A stretch of 64,000 nucleotides of DNA from Brachybacterium saurashtrense (GCF_003355475.1 NZ_CP031356.1:1860001-1924000), one strand, 5' to 3'; shown: positions 39,438 through 48,558, counted from the first letter of the stretch. Translations and numbers: made by a program. The notes: generated by a model from the sequence alone, not told the origin.

Positions 39438-40610
39438 ATGTCGGAGAAGACCGTCCGCCTCGGCATCATCGGATACGGCGCCCAGGGCGGCATGTACGCC
39501 GGCGTCATCAGCGACGGGAAGGTCGAGGGGATGAGCCTCGGCGCGATCGCGGACACCGACCCCGCCAAGAAGGAGCTCGCCGCCGAGAAGCACCCGGACG
39601 TGCCCTTCTACGACGACTACCTCGCCATGCTCGACTCCGGCGACGTCGACGCCGTGGTCACCACGGTGCCGCACTACCTGCACCCGGAGATGACCATCAC
39701 CGCGCTCGGCAAGGGGATCCACACCCTCACCGAGAAGCCCGCCGGCGTGTACACGAAGCAGGTCGAGGAGATGAACGCCTTCGCGGCGGCCCATCCAGAG
39801 ACCACCTTCGCGATCATGTTCAACCAGCGCACCAACCCCGTCTACACCGACCTCAAGGCGCTGATCGACTCCGGCGAGCTCGGGGCGCTGCGCCACACCT
39901 CCTGGATCATCACTTCCTGGTGGCGCCCGCAGGGCTACTACGACCAGTCCGCCTGGCGCGCCACCTGGGGCGGCGAGGGCGGCGGCGTGCTGGTGAACCA
40001 GGCACCCCACCAGCTGGACCTGTGGCAGTGGCTGGCCGGCGCGCCGAAGAAGGTGTTCGCGAAGCTCGCCTTCGGCTTCCGGCGCGACATCGCCACCGAG
40101 GACGAGGTCAATGCCCTGGTCGACTTCGGCGACGGGGTCACCGGCCACTTCATGACCTCCACCAACGACGTGATCGGCACCGACCGCCTCGAGCTGCTGT
40201 TCGACAAGGGCAAGGTGGTGGTCGACAAGTCCACCAAGGTCACCGTGTACCGCCTCTCCGAGGACGAGCGGGTCCTCTCCGAGAAGATGACCATGCAGGA
40301 GGTGTCCCAGCTGTTCCGCGGCGAGCTGGATCCCTCCACGCTCTACACGGTGGAGGAGAAGGAGTACGAGTCCGCCTGGGGCGTCCAGCACATCGAGGTG
40401 CTCACCAACTTCGCCGCCCACGTCAACCACGGCACGCCGCTGATCGCCGACGGCGCGGAGGGCCTGAACGGCGTGCGCCTCGCCTCCGGCATGCAGCTCT
40501 CGGCCTGGACCGGCCGCGAGATCGACCTGGTCGACTACCCCGCCGAGGAGTACCTCGCCGAGCTGAACGCCCGCATCGAGGAGGAGGGGACGTTCCCCAC
40601 CCGCTCCTGA
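39438..40610 (+). CDS. Gfo/Idh/MocA-family oxidoreductase
   Basis: 390 residues. Rossmann N-domain with GIIGYGAQGGMYAGV (9-23) and the EKPAG motif near residue 97, then an alpha/beta domain with GGGVLVNQAPHQLDLWQWLAG where the His of the DxxxH-like site is catalytic in relatives. Members oxidise sugars or inositols with NAD(P). ATG at 39438 has AGGAACGGAG upstream after a ~195-nt leader that contains two hairpins and no riboswitch motif I know. Probably co-transcribed with the isomerase 107 bp downstream. Confidence 0.9.
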   Translation: MSEKTVRLGIIGYGAQGGMYAGVISDGKVEGMSLGAIADTDPAKKELAAEKHPDVPFYDDYLAMLDSGDVDAVVTTVPHYLHPEMTITALGKGIHTLTEKPAGVYTKQVEEMNAFAAAHPETTFAIMFNQRTNPVYTDLKALIDSGELGALRHTSWIITSWWRPQGYYDQSAWRATWGGEGGGVLVNQAPHQLDLWQWLAGAPKKVFAKLAFGFRRDIATEDEVNALVDFGDGVTGHFMTSTNDVIGTDRLELLFDKGKVVVDKSTKVTVYRLSEDERVLSEKMTMQEVSQLFRGELDPSTLYTVEEKEYESAWGVQHIEVLTNFAAHVNHGTPLIADGAEGLNGVRLASGMQLSAWTGREIDLVDYPAEEYLAELNARIEEEGTFPTRS

Positions 40611-40717
40611 GAGTCCTCTGCCCCGGGCCGGCCCGTCGTCAGCACGCCGCCGGCCCGCGGCGCCCCTCTCCGCACGTCGCCCACCCCGCACCACCGCCAC
40701 CCACGAAGGAGTACCCC

Positions 40718-41566
40718 ATGCCCGTCCTCGGACTCCAGCTCATGATGCTCAAGGACCAGATCAACGAGACAGGGATGTACGAGGTGCTGCGCCAGGTGCG
40801 CGAGCTCGACATCGACGCCGTCGAGGTCTCCCAGGTGGAGATGACCGACCAGCTCATCGACGACCTCGTGCGGGGTCGGGAGGAGCTCGGCGTGGAGACC
40901 GCGGCGATGAGCGCCTCGATCGCGCCCGGCGGCAACGGCTTCGCGCTCGAGACCGAGTTCGACCGCGCCGTGGACGCCTGCCGCCGCACCGGTGCCCGCT
41001 TCCTGCGCATCGGCATGATGCCGTTCAGCGCGATGACGTCTAAGGAGGCCTGCGAGGAGTGGGCCGCCTCGGTGGAGCCGTACGCGGCCCGACTGGCGGA
41101 GCAGGGAGTGACGCTCTGCTACCACAACCACCACGTGGACCTCATCCAGTTCGACGGCGAGCGCATCTTCGACATCGTGCGCCGGGTGGCCCCGTCGCTG
41201 CTGTTCGAGGTGGACCTGCACTGGGTGCAGCGCGGCGGGATGGCCCCGCTGGACATGCTCGAGGCGTACACGGGCGCCTGCAAGCTCATCCACGTCAAGG
41301 ACTTCCGCATCGCTCCCCTTCCCGCCGACGCGGTGGAGAAGATGGAGGCCGGGGAGATGGACAGGAAGGCGTTCTACGACGTGTTCCTCTCCCTGTCCCA
41401 GTTCGCGGAGGTGGGCCAGGGCAACATGAACTGGCCCGCGCTGCTGCCGGCGGCGGAGAAGGCCGGCGCCGAGTACTTCCTCATCGAGCAGGACGACACC
41501 TACGGCCGCGACCCGCTGGACTGCATCCGCGAGTCCCGCGAGTACCTGCGCTCGATCGGGTACTGA
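40718..41566 (+). CDS. Sugar phosphate isomerase/epimerase (TIM barrel)
   Basis: 282 residues of the xylose isomerase-like/AP-endonuclease 2 fold. Metal-site pattern: Glu in DAVEVSQVEM, YHNHHVDL (about 139-146), LLFEVDLHWVQRGG with Glu/Asp, LIHVKDF and LIEQDDT. The ATG has AAGGAG upstream. Together with the preceding Gfo/Idh/MocA enzyme it forms a catabolic pair common in inositol or keto-sugar pathways; the exact substrate is open. Confidence 0.88.
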   Translation: MPVLGLQLMMLKDQINETGMYEVLRQVRELDIDAVEVSQVEMTDQLIDDLVRGREELGVETAAMSASIAPGGNGFALETEFDRAVDACRRTGARFLRIGMMPFSAMTSKEACEEWAASVEPYAARLAEQGVTLCYHNHHVDLIQFDGERIFDIVRRVAPSLLFEVDLHWVQRGGMAPLDMLEAYTGACKLIHVKDFRIAPLPADAVEKMEAGEMDRKAFYDVFLSLSQFAEVGQGNMNWPALLPAAEKAGAEYFLIEQDDTYGRDPLDCIRESREYLRSIGY

Positions 41567-41587
41567 CCCGCCCCCGCGCTCCGCTCC

Positions 41588-41623
41588 GGCGCCCGGCCCC
41601 GTGCACGCACGGGACCGGGCGCC
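41588..41623 (+). terminator. Terminator hairpin after the isomerase gene
   Basis: GGCGCCCGGCCCCGTG (41588-41603) pairs with CACGGGACCGGGCGCC (41608-41623) with a single C-A mismatch and a CACG loop. Confidence 0.78.
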
Positions 41624-41819
41624 GTGCTGTGTGCCGAGGGGGCGCAGCCCGTCGGCACGCCGCATTCCGGCGGCACCGGGCCCGGGGCGGCGCGGTGGGG
41701 GCAGGGGCGAGACACATCGCACGGAATGCCGTTTCCTGACCGGGTTCTGGGTGCTCCCGGAACGCGCCTCCAGGGTTCGGGGCGTAGCGTCGCCCGCGCC
41801 CACGACCACAGGAGGCACA

Positions 41820-42617
41820 GTGAAGGTTCCCAGCTCCCGAGCCCTTCGGCGCACCCTCGCGGCGCTCACGCTCACCACGGCCCTCGCCGTCACCGGATGC
41901 AGCGGCGATCAGGCCGCGACGTCGGGTGCGAGCGATGGCGGCGGCCAGGCGCCGGCGGCCAGCGACGGCGGCGGTCAGCCCGCCGCCGGCGAGCAGGCGG
42001 CGCCCGAGGCCGATCTCTCGGACGTCCCGGACGTCGTCGCGACCGTGAACGACGAGGAGATCACCAAGGACGAGTTCACCGCGGCCTACGAGGGCCAGCT
42101 CCAGCAGGCCGCGGCCCAGCAGCAGACCACCGGCGAGGAGGTGGACCAGGCCGCGCTCAAGGAGCAGGTGGCGAATCAGCTGGTGGACAACCGGCTGCTC
42201 CAGCAGGGCGCGGAGGACGCCGGCGTCGAGGCGTCCGACGAGGACATCGACGCCATGCTCGAGCAGATCGCCCAGCAGAACGGCCTGGGCTCTGCCGACG
42301 AGGTGGTCTCCGCCCTCGAGCAGCAGGGCATGAGCGAGGAGCAGGTGCGCGAGGACGCCGCCACCCAGGTGGAGCTCACCACCTTCATCGAGCAGGAGGC
42401 GGACGTCCAGGAGCCCTCGGACGAGGAGCTGAAGGAGCAGTACGACGCGATGCTCGAGCAGCAGGAGGAGGCCGGCGGGGACACCTCCCAGGTGCCCCCG
42501 TTCGAGGAGGTGCGGGACCAGCTCGCCCAGCAGGCGGTCTCCCAGCAGCAGAACGAGGCCGCGGCCTCGCTCGCGCAGGAGCTGCGGGAGAGCGGGGACG
42601 TGACGATCCACCTGTGA
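41820..42617 (+). CDS. SurA N-terminal-domain lipoprotein chaperone
   Basis: 265 residues. Lipobox LAVTGC (23-28), then a Gly/Gln-rich linker, then VVATVNDEEITKDEFTAAYEGQL, the start of the SurA/PrsA-type chaperone fold (SurA_N_3), followed by helices rich in Gln/Glu. There is no clear parvulin PPIase domain, so it is the short form: a membrane-anchored folding helper on the outer face of the cytoplasmic membrane. GTG at 41820 has GGAGG 5 nt upstream. Confidence 0.88.
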   Translation: MKVPSSRALRRTLAALTLTTALAVTGCSGDQAATSGASDGGGQAPAASDGGGQPAAGEQAAPEADLSDVPDVVATVNDEEITKDEFTAAYEGQLQQAAAQQQTTGEEVDQAALKEQVANQLVDNRLLQQGAEDAGVEASDEDIDAMLEQIAQQNGLGSADEVVSALEQQGMSEEQVREDAATQVELTTFIEQEADVQEPSDEELKEQYDAMLEQQEEAGGDTSQVPPFEEVRDQLAQQAVSQQQNEAAASLAQELRESGDVTIHL

Positions 42618-42647
42618 GCCGCGCTCCCGCACCGTGATCGACGACGA

Positions 42648-42675
42648 GTCCCCTCCGCCAGGCGGCGGAGGGGAC
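42648..42675. terminator. Bidirectional terminator hairpin
   Basis: GTCCCCTCCGCC (42648-42659) and GGCGGAGGGGAC (42664-42675) form a perfect 12-bp stem with an AGGC loop between the convergent SurA-like gene and tctA. Confidence 0.78.
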
Positions 42676-42699
42676 CCGTCGGCGTCCGGCGAGGGCGGC

Positions 42700-44208
42700 T
42701 CACACGTCGCGTCGGGTCCGGGAGCGTACGGCCGTGCGCACGGAGAGCGCGATCACGGCGGCGAGCAGGGTGTAGATCACGATCGCGATGGGGCTGGAGA
42801 CCAGCACCCGCGGATCGCCCACGGAGGAGAGCAGCGCATCGCGCAGCGAGGTCTCCGCCAGCGGACCCAGCACCATCCCGATCATCAGCGGCGCCACCGG
42901 GTAGTCGTACCGGCGCATCAGGAAGCCGACCACGCCGATCGCCAGCAGCAGCACCAGGTCGAAGACGGCGCCGGAGGTGGCCCAGATCCCCAGCCCGCAG
43001 AACAGCGCGATCCCGCCGTACAGGTGGGGCTTGGGGATCAGCAGCAGCTTCGCCCACAGCCGGGCGAAGGGCATGTTGATGACCAGCAGCACCACCATCG
43101 CCAGGAAGAAGCTGGCCAGCAGCGCCCACACCAGGTCGGCGCTGTTCTCGAACAGCAGCGGCCCGGGCTGGAGCCCGTACTGCCGGAAGGCGGCCAGCAT
43201 GATCGCGGCGGTCGCGGAGACGGGCAGGCCGAGCGCCAGCAGGGCACCCATCGCCATGCCCGTGGTGGCGTTGCCGGCCGCCTCCGGCGCGGCCAGGCCG
43301 CGGATCGCTCCCTTGCCGAACATCGGGTTCCTGCGGCGGCGGTCGATGCGCCGCTCCGCCTCGTAGGCGAGGAAGGTGGGCACCTCGGCGCCGCCGGCCG
43401 GGATCACGCCGAAGGGCAGCCCGATCGCGGTGCCGCGGGCCCAGGCCGGGGCGGCGTCGACGAACTCCGCGCGGCTGAGGAACGGGCGCCCCTTCGCCCC
43501 GCGGATCTCGAGGTCCTCCGTGTCGCGGCGCACACGGGAGGCGATGAACAGCACCTCGCCCAGGGCCAGGATCGCCACCGTCACCGTCACCAGGGAGACG
43601 CCGTCGAACACCTGGGGCAGCCCCATCGTGTACCGCGGCAGGCCGGAGACGCCGTCCACGCCGATCACCGTGATGCCGATGCCCACGATCAGCGCCGCCA
43701 GGCCCTTGAGGACGTTGTCCGAGACCACCGAGGAGGTGGCGACGAAGGCGAACAGCGCCAGGGCGAAGAACTCCGGCGGTCCGAAGGCGGAGGAGAGCGC
43801 CACCAGCGTGGGTGCCAGGAACACCACCAGCGCGGAGGCGACCATGCCGCCCACGAAGGCCCCGATCGCGGCCGTGGCCAGCGCCTGCGGCGCCCGGCCG
43901 TCGTTCGCCATCCGGTGGCCCTCGAAGGTGGAGGCGATCGCGGAGGCCTGCCCGGGGGTGTTCAGCAGGATCGCCATCGTGGAGTCGCCGAAGAGGCCGC
44001 CGAAGTACACGCCGGCGAAGAGGATGAAGGCCGCGGTGGGGTCCAGGGCGAAGGTCATCGGCAGCAGCAGCGCCACCGCCATCGAGGACCCCAGCCCGGG
44101 CAGCACGCCCACGGCCGTGCCGAGCAGGCAGCCCACGAGCACCCACAGCAGGTTCATCGGGGTGAGGGCCCCGGCGAAGCCCTGCATCAGCAGATCGATC
44201 TGTTCCAT
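42700..44208 (-). CDS. tctA: Tripartite tricarboxylate transporter large permease
   Basis: 502 residues, about twelve helices, with the TctA signature GCLLGTAVGVLPGLGSSMAVALLLP (about 26-50) and the second repeat GVIPAGGAEVPTFLAYEAERR (about 270-290). It carries the main transport channel for citrate or another tricarboxylate. The ATG overlaps the tctB stop (ATGA). Third gene of the tctC-tctB-tctA operon. Confidence 0.94.
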   Translation of the reverse strand: MEQIDLLMQGFAGALTPMNLLWVLVGCLLGTAVGVLPGLGSSMAVALLLPMTFALDPTAAFILFAGVYFGGLFGDSTMAILLNTPGQASAIASTFEGHRMANDGRAPQALATAAIGAFVGGMVASALVVFLAPTLVALSSAFGPPEFFALALFAFVATSSVVSDNVLKGLAALIVGIGITVIGVDGVSGLPRYTMGLPQVFDGVSLVTVTVAILALGEVLFIASRVRRDTEDLEIRGAKGRPFLSRAEFVDAAPAWARGTAIGLPFGVIPAGGAEVPTFLAYEAERRIDRRRRNPMFGKGAIRGLAAPEAAGNATTGMAMGALLALGLPVSATAAIMLAAFRQYGLQPGPLLFENSADLVWALLASFFLAMVVLLVINMPFARLWAKLLLIPKPHLYGGIALFCGLGIWATSGAVFDLVLLLAIGVVGFLMRRYDYPVAPLMIGMVLGPLAETSLRDALLSSVGDPRVLVSSPIAIVIYTLLAAVIALSVRTAVRSRTRRDV

Positions 44209-44837
44209 CAGAAACCCCCTCCCAGGAGGCCGGAGGGCAGGTTCAGGCCCAGTCCGGTGCCGAAGACCAGGTAGATGAGCGAGCTGAGGAACAGCGCGAT
44301 CAGGATGTCGAAGAGCGGTCGGCGGGAGCCGAACCCGTGCGCGGTGCACCAGAACACGAGCGCGCCGGCGAGGATCCACCCCAGCCACGGCAGCAGCACG
44401 GCGAAGGCGAGGAACCCGCCCACCACCCAGGCCAGCGAGACGAAGTCCGAGTGGGTGCGGTCGCGGCGCCCGGGGGTCTCGGGGACGGGCTCCGGGGTGC
44501 GCAGCACGCCCAGGGCGAGCAGGGCGGCGAGTACCAGACCCACCGTTCCGAGCAGCACGGGGAAGAACCGCGGGCCGGGGAAGTCGGTCTCGGCGGCGGG
44601 GATAAGGGCCGCGCCGACGAGCAGGAACACGCTGAAGGCGGCGAGCAGGCCGGGCATGAGCAGGCCCGAGCGCCCGTGCCAGAAGCCGTGCTCCGTCTCC
44701 TGCGGGGCCCCGTCGGCCGCGGCGGTGCCAGGGGCGGTGGCACCCGGTGCGGCGGCGTCGGTCTCCGCCGCATCGGGCGCGGCGGCGTCGGGCGCAGCGG
44801 CGTCCCGGGAGGCGCCGGCGGGGGTGTGGTCGGTCAT
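44208..44837 (-). CDS. tctB: Tripartite tricarboxylate transporter small permease
   Basis: 209 residues, four membrane helices as usual for TctB, starting near residue 58 (GLLMPGLLAAFSVFLLVGAAL). The N-terminal 50 residues are an Ala/Pro/Asp/Thr-rich tail with repeated AAPDAA units, longer than in most homologues. Overlaps tctC and tctA by 4 nt at each end, so it is translationally coupled to both. Confidence 0.92.
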   Translation of the reverse strand: MTDHTPAGASRDAAAPDAAAPDAAETDAAAPGATAPGTAAADGAPQETEHGFWHGRSGLLMPGLLAAFSVFLLVGAALIPAAETDFPGPRFFPVLLGTVGLVLAALLALGVLRTPEPVPETPGRRDRTHSDFVSLAWVVGGFLAFAVLLPWLGWILAGALVFWCTAHGFGSRRPLFDILIALFLSSLIYLVFGTGLGLNLPSGLLGGGF

Positions 44838-45904
44838 CCGCGGATCTCCTCGAACAGTGCGGCGATGCGCTCGGTCTCGGACTCGATGTAGTCCACCAGC
44901 TCGTCGTGCCCCAGGGGCACCTCGCGCCAGGAGTAGCGCTGCACGGCGTCCTTCCACTCGGGGGTGGCCGTCGCCTCCTCCACCAGCGCCTCGAGCTCGG
45001 CGATCTCCTCGTCGGTGGTGATCGGTGGGGCGAACAGGGCGCGCCAGTTGGTGAGCGTCACGTCGTAGCCGAGCTCCGGCAGGGCGGGGAGGTCCACGCC
45101 CTCCAGGCGCTCGGGCGCGACGATGCCGAGGCCGCGCAGACGCCCCGCCTCCACCTGCGGCAGCATGTCCGCGAAGCCGCCGGCGGTGGCCTGCGCAGTG
45201 CCGTTGAGCAGCGCCTGGATGGCCTCGCCGCCGCCGTCGGAGGGGATGTAGGTGGTCTCGCCGGGATCCACCCCGGCGGCGAGCGCGAGGTCGGTCATCA
45301 CCAGCTGGTCGAAGGAGCCGCCGCCGGTCCAGGCCAGGTGCGCGGGGTCCTCCTGCCAGGCCTCGACCAGCGAGTCGAGGTCCTGGTGCGGGGAGTCCGC
45401 CGGGACGGTGATCATCGCGAACTCCTCGACCACCCGTGCGATCGGGGTGACGTCCTCGATCTGCGACTCGGTGCCGAACTGGATCTGGGCGGCGATCTGG
45501 CCGGTGCCGCCCACCATCAGCATGTTGGGGCGGTTCTGCTGGGCGACGTTGCCGATCGCGATGGTGCCGCCCGCCCCGGGCACGTTGACCACCTGCACGT
45601 TGCCCACCAGGGAGTGGGCGCGCATCGCCTGCTGCAGCTCGCGCTGGAAGGCGTCCCAGCCGCCGCCCGCGGCCGCGGGGGCGACGAGGGTGAGGTTGGA
45701 CCGGACGTCCGTGCCGCTGGAGCCGTCGCGGATCGACTGGTAGGCGGCCGCGCCGATCACGGGGACGGCGAGGACGCCGAAGCCGATGCTGAGGGCCCGG
45801 CGGCGGGTGGGTGTAGACGGGGACCGCGGAGGGTCCTCCTGCTCCGAGGGTGCGATGTCACGTCTCCTTCGTCCGGCGCGCTGCACGGCCTCGGCAGGCG
45901 CCAC
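44834..45904 (-). CDS. tctC: Tripartite tricarboxylate transporter substrate-binding protein
   Basis: About 356 residues. The signal region has RRRALSIGFGVLAVPVIGAAAY (Tat-like but no lipobox); the TctC binding fold starts NLTLVAPAAAGGGWDAFQRELQQ and includes NVPGAGGTIAIGNVAQQ. It captures the tricarboxylate outside the cell. The frame is open up to 45931, but TACACT (45926-45921) looks like the -10, so a start there is unlikely. GTG at 45904 is used here. AAGGAG is 7 nt before an ATC codon at 45856, which might be an unusual start. First gene of the operon. Confidence 0.88.
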   Translation of the reverse strand: MAPAEAVQRAGRRRRDIAPSEQEDPPRSPSTPTRRRALSIGFGVLAVPVIGAAAYQSIRDGSSGTDVRSNLTLVAPAAAGGGWDAFQRELQQAMRAHSLVGNVQVVNVPGAGGTIAIGNVAQQNRPNMLMVGGTGQIAAQIQFGTESQIEDVTPIARVVEEFAMITVPADSPHQDLDSLVEAWQEDPAHLAWTGGGSFDQLVMTDLALAAGVDPGETTYIPSDGGGEAIQALLNGTAQATAGGFADMLPQVEAGRLRGLGIVAPERLEGVDLPALPELGYDVTLTNWRALFAPPITTDEEIAELEALVEEATATPEWKDAVQRYSWREVPLGHDELVDYIESETERIAALFEEIRG

Positions 45905-45920
45905 GGTGCGCTGGTCGGAC

Positions 45921-45969
45921 AGTGTAAACACGATCGGCCGGACCGTCGGGCCGACGGTCCGCCGATCGG
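45921..45969. promoter_or_regulatory. tctC promoter and overlapping inverted repeat
   Basis: CGGACCGTCGG (45939-45949) and CCGACGGTCCG (45951-45961) are a perfect 11-bp inverted repeat around one G, extended by GATCGG on both sides with a 1-nt bulge. It lies upstream of the minus-strand -10 TACACT (45926-45921) and covers the place of its -35. The usp gene diverges from the other side with a TAGGGT box at 45971. Confidence 0.65.
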
Positions 45970-46005
45970 CTAGGGTGCCCGCACGGACAACCCGAAGGAG
46001 CTCCC

Positions 46006-46350
46006 ATGTCAGTCCTCGTCGCCGGCACCGACACTCCCGCGGGCCGTGCCGCGTACCGCTTCGCGATCGAGGAGGCGCGCCGCCGCGGGGAGGATCTGAT
46101 CGTCTTCGCGCTCGACGGCACCCACCTCCCCTCCGAAGAGCTCGGCGACGTCGCCGAGACCGTCGAGTTCCCGGACGAGCGCTCGCAGTCCCACACCGGG
46201 GACCTCATCGACCGCGCCGAGGGGGAGGACGTCTCCGTGCTGGTGATCGGGGTGCGGCACCGTTCGGCCGTCGCGAAGCTGTTCCTGGGCTCCTCCGCGC
46301 AGGAGATCATCCTCGAGGCGAACAAGCCGGTGCTCTGCGTCAAGGCATGA
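46006..46350 (+). CDS. Universal stress protein
   Basis: 114 residues, short for the family (about 140-150). MSVLVAGTDTPAGRAAYRFAIEEARRRG is the usual N-terminus, and VIGVRHRSAVAKLFLGSSAQEI is the ATP-binding signature G-x2-x9-GS. The shortened region is between them, where the usual linker and alpha3 lie. AAGGAG precedes the ATG. Stress role and ATP binding are inferred from the family. Confidence 0.9.
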   Translation: MSVLVAGTDTPAGRAAYRFAIEEARRRGEDLIVFALDGTHLPSEELGDVAETVEFPDERSQSHTGDLIDRAEGEDVSVLVIGVRHRSAVAKLFLGSSAQEIILEANKPVLCVKA

Positions 46351-46351
46351 C

Positions 46352-46398
46352 GGAGCGGCCGGTCCGGGCTCCGCGACGGAGCCGGGACCGGCCGCTCC
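46352..46398. terminator. Terminator hairpin between usp and the GMC gene
   Basis: GGAGCGGCCGGTCC (46352-46365) pairs with GGACCGGCCGCTCC (46385-46398); inside, GGCTCC/GGAGCC adds six pairs after one G-G mismatch. It separates convergent genes. Confidence 0.78.
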
Positions 46399-46405
46399 CC
46401 CGCCG

Positions 46406-47971
46406 TCACACGGTGCCGGCGCGCAGCGACTCGGCGATGTGCTCGGCCTGACGGATCGCGAGCGCCACGATCGTCAGCGTCGGGTTCGCCGCCGCCCCGG
46501 TGGTGAACTGCGACCCGTCGGAGACGAACAGGTTGGGCACGTCGTGCGCCCGCCCGAAGCGATCCACCACGCCGTCCTCCGGCCGCTCGCTCATCCGGCA
46601 GGTGCCGAGGTTGTGCGTGGAGGGGTACGGGGTGGTGCGGTGCGTGCCCACCGCCCCCACGGCCTCGTACAGCGCCTCGCCGCGGGAGTAGGCGTGCTCG
46701 CGCATCGCGAGGTCGTTGGGGTGGTCGTCGAAGTGGACGTGCGCGACCGGCAGGCCGTGCTGGTCCATGACGGTGGAGTCGAGGGTGACCGCATTGGACT
46801 CCTGAGGCATGTCCTCCCCCACCAGCCAGCATCCGGCGGTGTTCTCATAGGCGTCCAGCAGCCGGGTGAAGCTCGGCCCCCAGGCGCCGGGCTCCACGAA
46901 GCTCGCCATGAAGGCGGGCCCCAGCGAGATGGTCTGGATGTAGTAGCCGCCGGCGAAGCCGCGGGAAGGGTCGTGCACGGATTCGTCGCTGATGCACCCG
47001 GCCATCGTCTCGCCGCGGTACATGTGCACCGGCTTGTCGAACTGCGCGTACACGCTGCCGGTCATGTGACGCATGTAGTTACGGCCCACCATCCCGGAGG
47101 AGTTCGCCAGCCCGTCGGGGAACATCGCCGAGGAGCTCAGGTGCAGCAGGCGCGGCGTCTCGATCGCATTGCCCGCCACGCACACCAGCCTCGCGGCCTG
47201 ACGGTGCAGGTTCCCCTCGGAGTCGAGGTACAGCACGGCATCGGCCCGGCCGGTGCGGTCGTGGAGGATCTGCGCGACGTGGGAGTCCGGGCGCAGATCC
47301 AGCTTCCCGGTGGCCAGCGCCCGCGGGATCTCCCGCACCATGGTGGACCACTTCGAGCCGTTCTTGTCGCCCTGGAAGTTGAAGCCGTCCTGGACGGAGG
47401 CGGGGCGGCCGTCGTAGGGCTCGGCGTTGGTGCCGTACGGGCCGGTGGCGTAGTACCGGTACCCGAGCTTCTCCGCACCGGCGGCGAGCACCTTGTAGTT
47501 GTTGTTCGCCGGCAGCGGCGGCCGGCCGCCGCGGTGGGTGGAGCCGATCGCGTCCTCCGCGCGGGTGTAGTACGGCGCGAGCTCCTCGTAGGTGAGCGGC
47601 CAGTCCATGAGGCTGGCGCCGTCGATGCGGCCGTACACGCTGCGGGTGCGGAACTCGTGGGGCTTGAAGCGCGGGGTCGCCCCGGACCAGTGGGTGGTGG
47701 TGCCGCCGACGGCCTTGACGATCCAGGCGGGGAGGTTCGGGAAGTCCTTCGCCACCCGCCAGCTGCCGGAGGTGGTGCGGGCATCCGACCAGGCCATCTG
47801 GTCGAAGGCGGCCCATTCGAGGTTCATGTAGTCCTCGCCGCGCAGGTACGGGCCGGCCTCGAGCAGGACGCACTCGATGCCCTGCTTGGTGAGCTCGTGG
47901 GCGAGGGTGCCGCCCCCGGCGCCCGAGCCGATGATGACGACGGCCTCGGTGGAGTGATCGATCGTGGTCAT
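46406..47971 (-). CDS. GMC-family flavoprotein oxidoreductase
   Basis: 521 residues. FAD-binding VVIIGSGAGGGTLAHELTKQG (11-31), then the substrate domain and the C-terminal GMC_oxred_C (HNLGTCRM, then DRFGRAHDVPNLFVSDGSQFTTGAAANPT) holding the catalytic His. This subtype is the large subunit of gluconate/fructose/sorbose dehydrogenase-like complexes, often with a subunit-3 partner. The ATG overlaps the upstream gene's stop by ATGA. The electron acceptor and substrate are unknown; no cytochrome subunit is present here. Confidence 0.92.
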   Translation of the reverse strand: MTTIDHSTEAVVIIGSGAGGGTLAHELTKQGIECVLLEAGPYLRGEDYMNLEWAAFDQMAWSDARTTSGSWRVAKDFPNLPAWIVKAVGGTTTHWSGATPRFKPHEFRTRSVYGRIDGASLMDWPLTYEELAPYYTRAEDAIGSTHRGGRPPLPANNNYKVLAAGAEKLGYRYYATGPYGTNAEPYDGRPASVQDGFNFQGDKNGSKWSTMVREIPRALATGKLDLRPDSHVAQILHDRTGRADAVLYLDSEGNLHRQAARLVCVAGNAIETPRLLHLSSSAMFPDGLANSSGMVGRNYMRHMTGSVYAQFDKPVHMYRGETMAGCISDESVHDPSRGFAGGYYIQTISLGPAFMASFVEPGAWGPSFTRLLDAYENTAGCWLVGEDMPQESNAVTLDSTVMDQHGLPVAHVHFDDHPNDLAMREHAYSRGEALYEAVGAVGTHRTTPYPSTHNLGTCRMSERPEDGVVDRFGRAHDVPNLFVSDGSQFTTGAAANPTLTIVALAIRQAEHIAESLRAGTV

Positions 47972-48558
47972 GCCTGCCCCTTCGTCCCGCGGCCGGTGCG
48001 ACCGGCGCGCGCCCTGCTCTGTCCGGCCGGGACGGCGGCGCCCCGGACGCTCCTGGTGGTCGCCCCGCGCGGGAGGTCGGAGACGACCTCCTGCAGCGGC
48101 TCGCCGTCGTACTCCTCGATCCGCGGCTCGGGCAGCCAGTCGAGGTCGTCGAAGCCCCGGTGGAGGTAGCCGCCCTTGTCGAAGGAGGGGCCCTCGTAGC
48201 CGAGCACCTCCCACACCTCCTCGTCCTCGTAGAGGCTCACCACGACCGTCTGCCGCACGAAGCCGAAGAACGTGGTGTGCTGGATGCGCAGCAGCAGCGG
48301 CAGCGCCTCCTCGGCGCTCAGCGCGGCGAAGCGCCCCTGAGCGAGGGCCTGCAGGGAGTCGAGCCCGTGGCTGAGCTTCACCCGCATCCACGCGCTCTCC
48401 TCCGCGGCGCAGCGGACGGTCTCCGCGGCGCGACGGTAGGCGGACTCCGGCACCTGTTCGTGCGGGAACGCGGCCCTGATCATCGCGACCAGGGTCTCCT
48501 GCGCCTCGTCGGTGCCCTCGATCTCGTTCACGGCGTCCTCGCCGCACGGTGCACTCAT
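47968..48558 (-). CDS. Gluconate 2-dehydrogenase subunit 3-like protein
   Basis: 196 residues of PF13618: helical core AQETLVAMIRAAFPHEQVPESAYRRAA, LLRIQHTTFFGFVRQTVV, and the FDKGGYLHRGFDDLDWLPEPR block. No Tat signal is visible, unlike subunit 3 of the periplasmic enzymes, which suggests a cytosolic complex with the GMC partner. ATG at 48558 has AAGGGG upstream; earlier ATGs at 48603 and 48579 are alternatives. The stop overlaps the GMC start. Its C-terminus is Arg/Gly-rich. Confidence 0.85.
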   Translation of the reverse strand: MSAPCGEDAVNEIEGTDEAQETLVAMIRAAFPHEQVPESAYRRAAETVRCAAEESAWMRVKLSHGLDSLQALAQGRFAALSAEEALPLLLRIQHTTFFGFVRQTVVVSLYEDEEVWEVLGYEGPSFDKGGYLHRGFDDLDWLPEPRIEEYDGEPLQEVVSDLPRGATTRSVRGAAVPAGQSRARAGRTGRGTKGQA

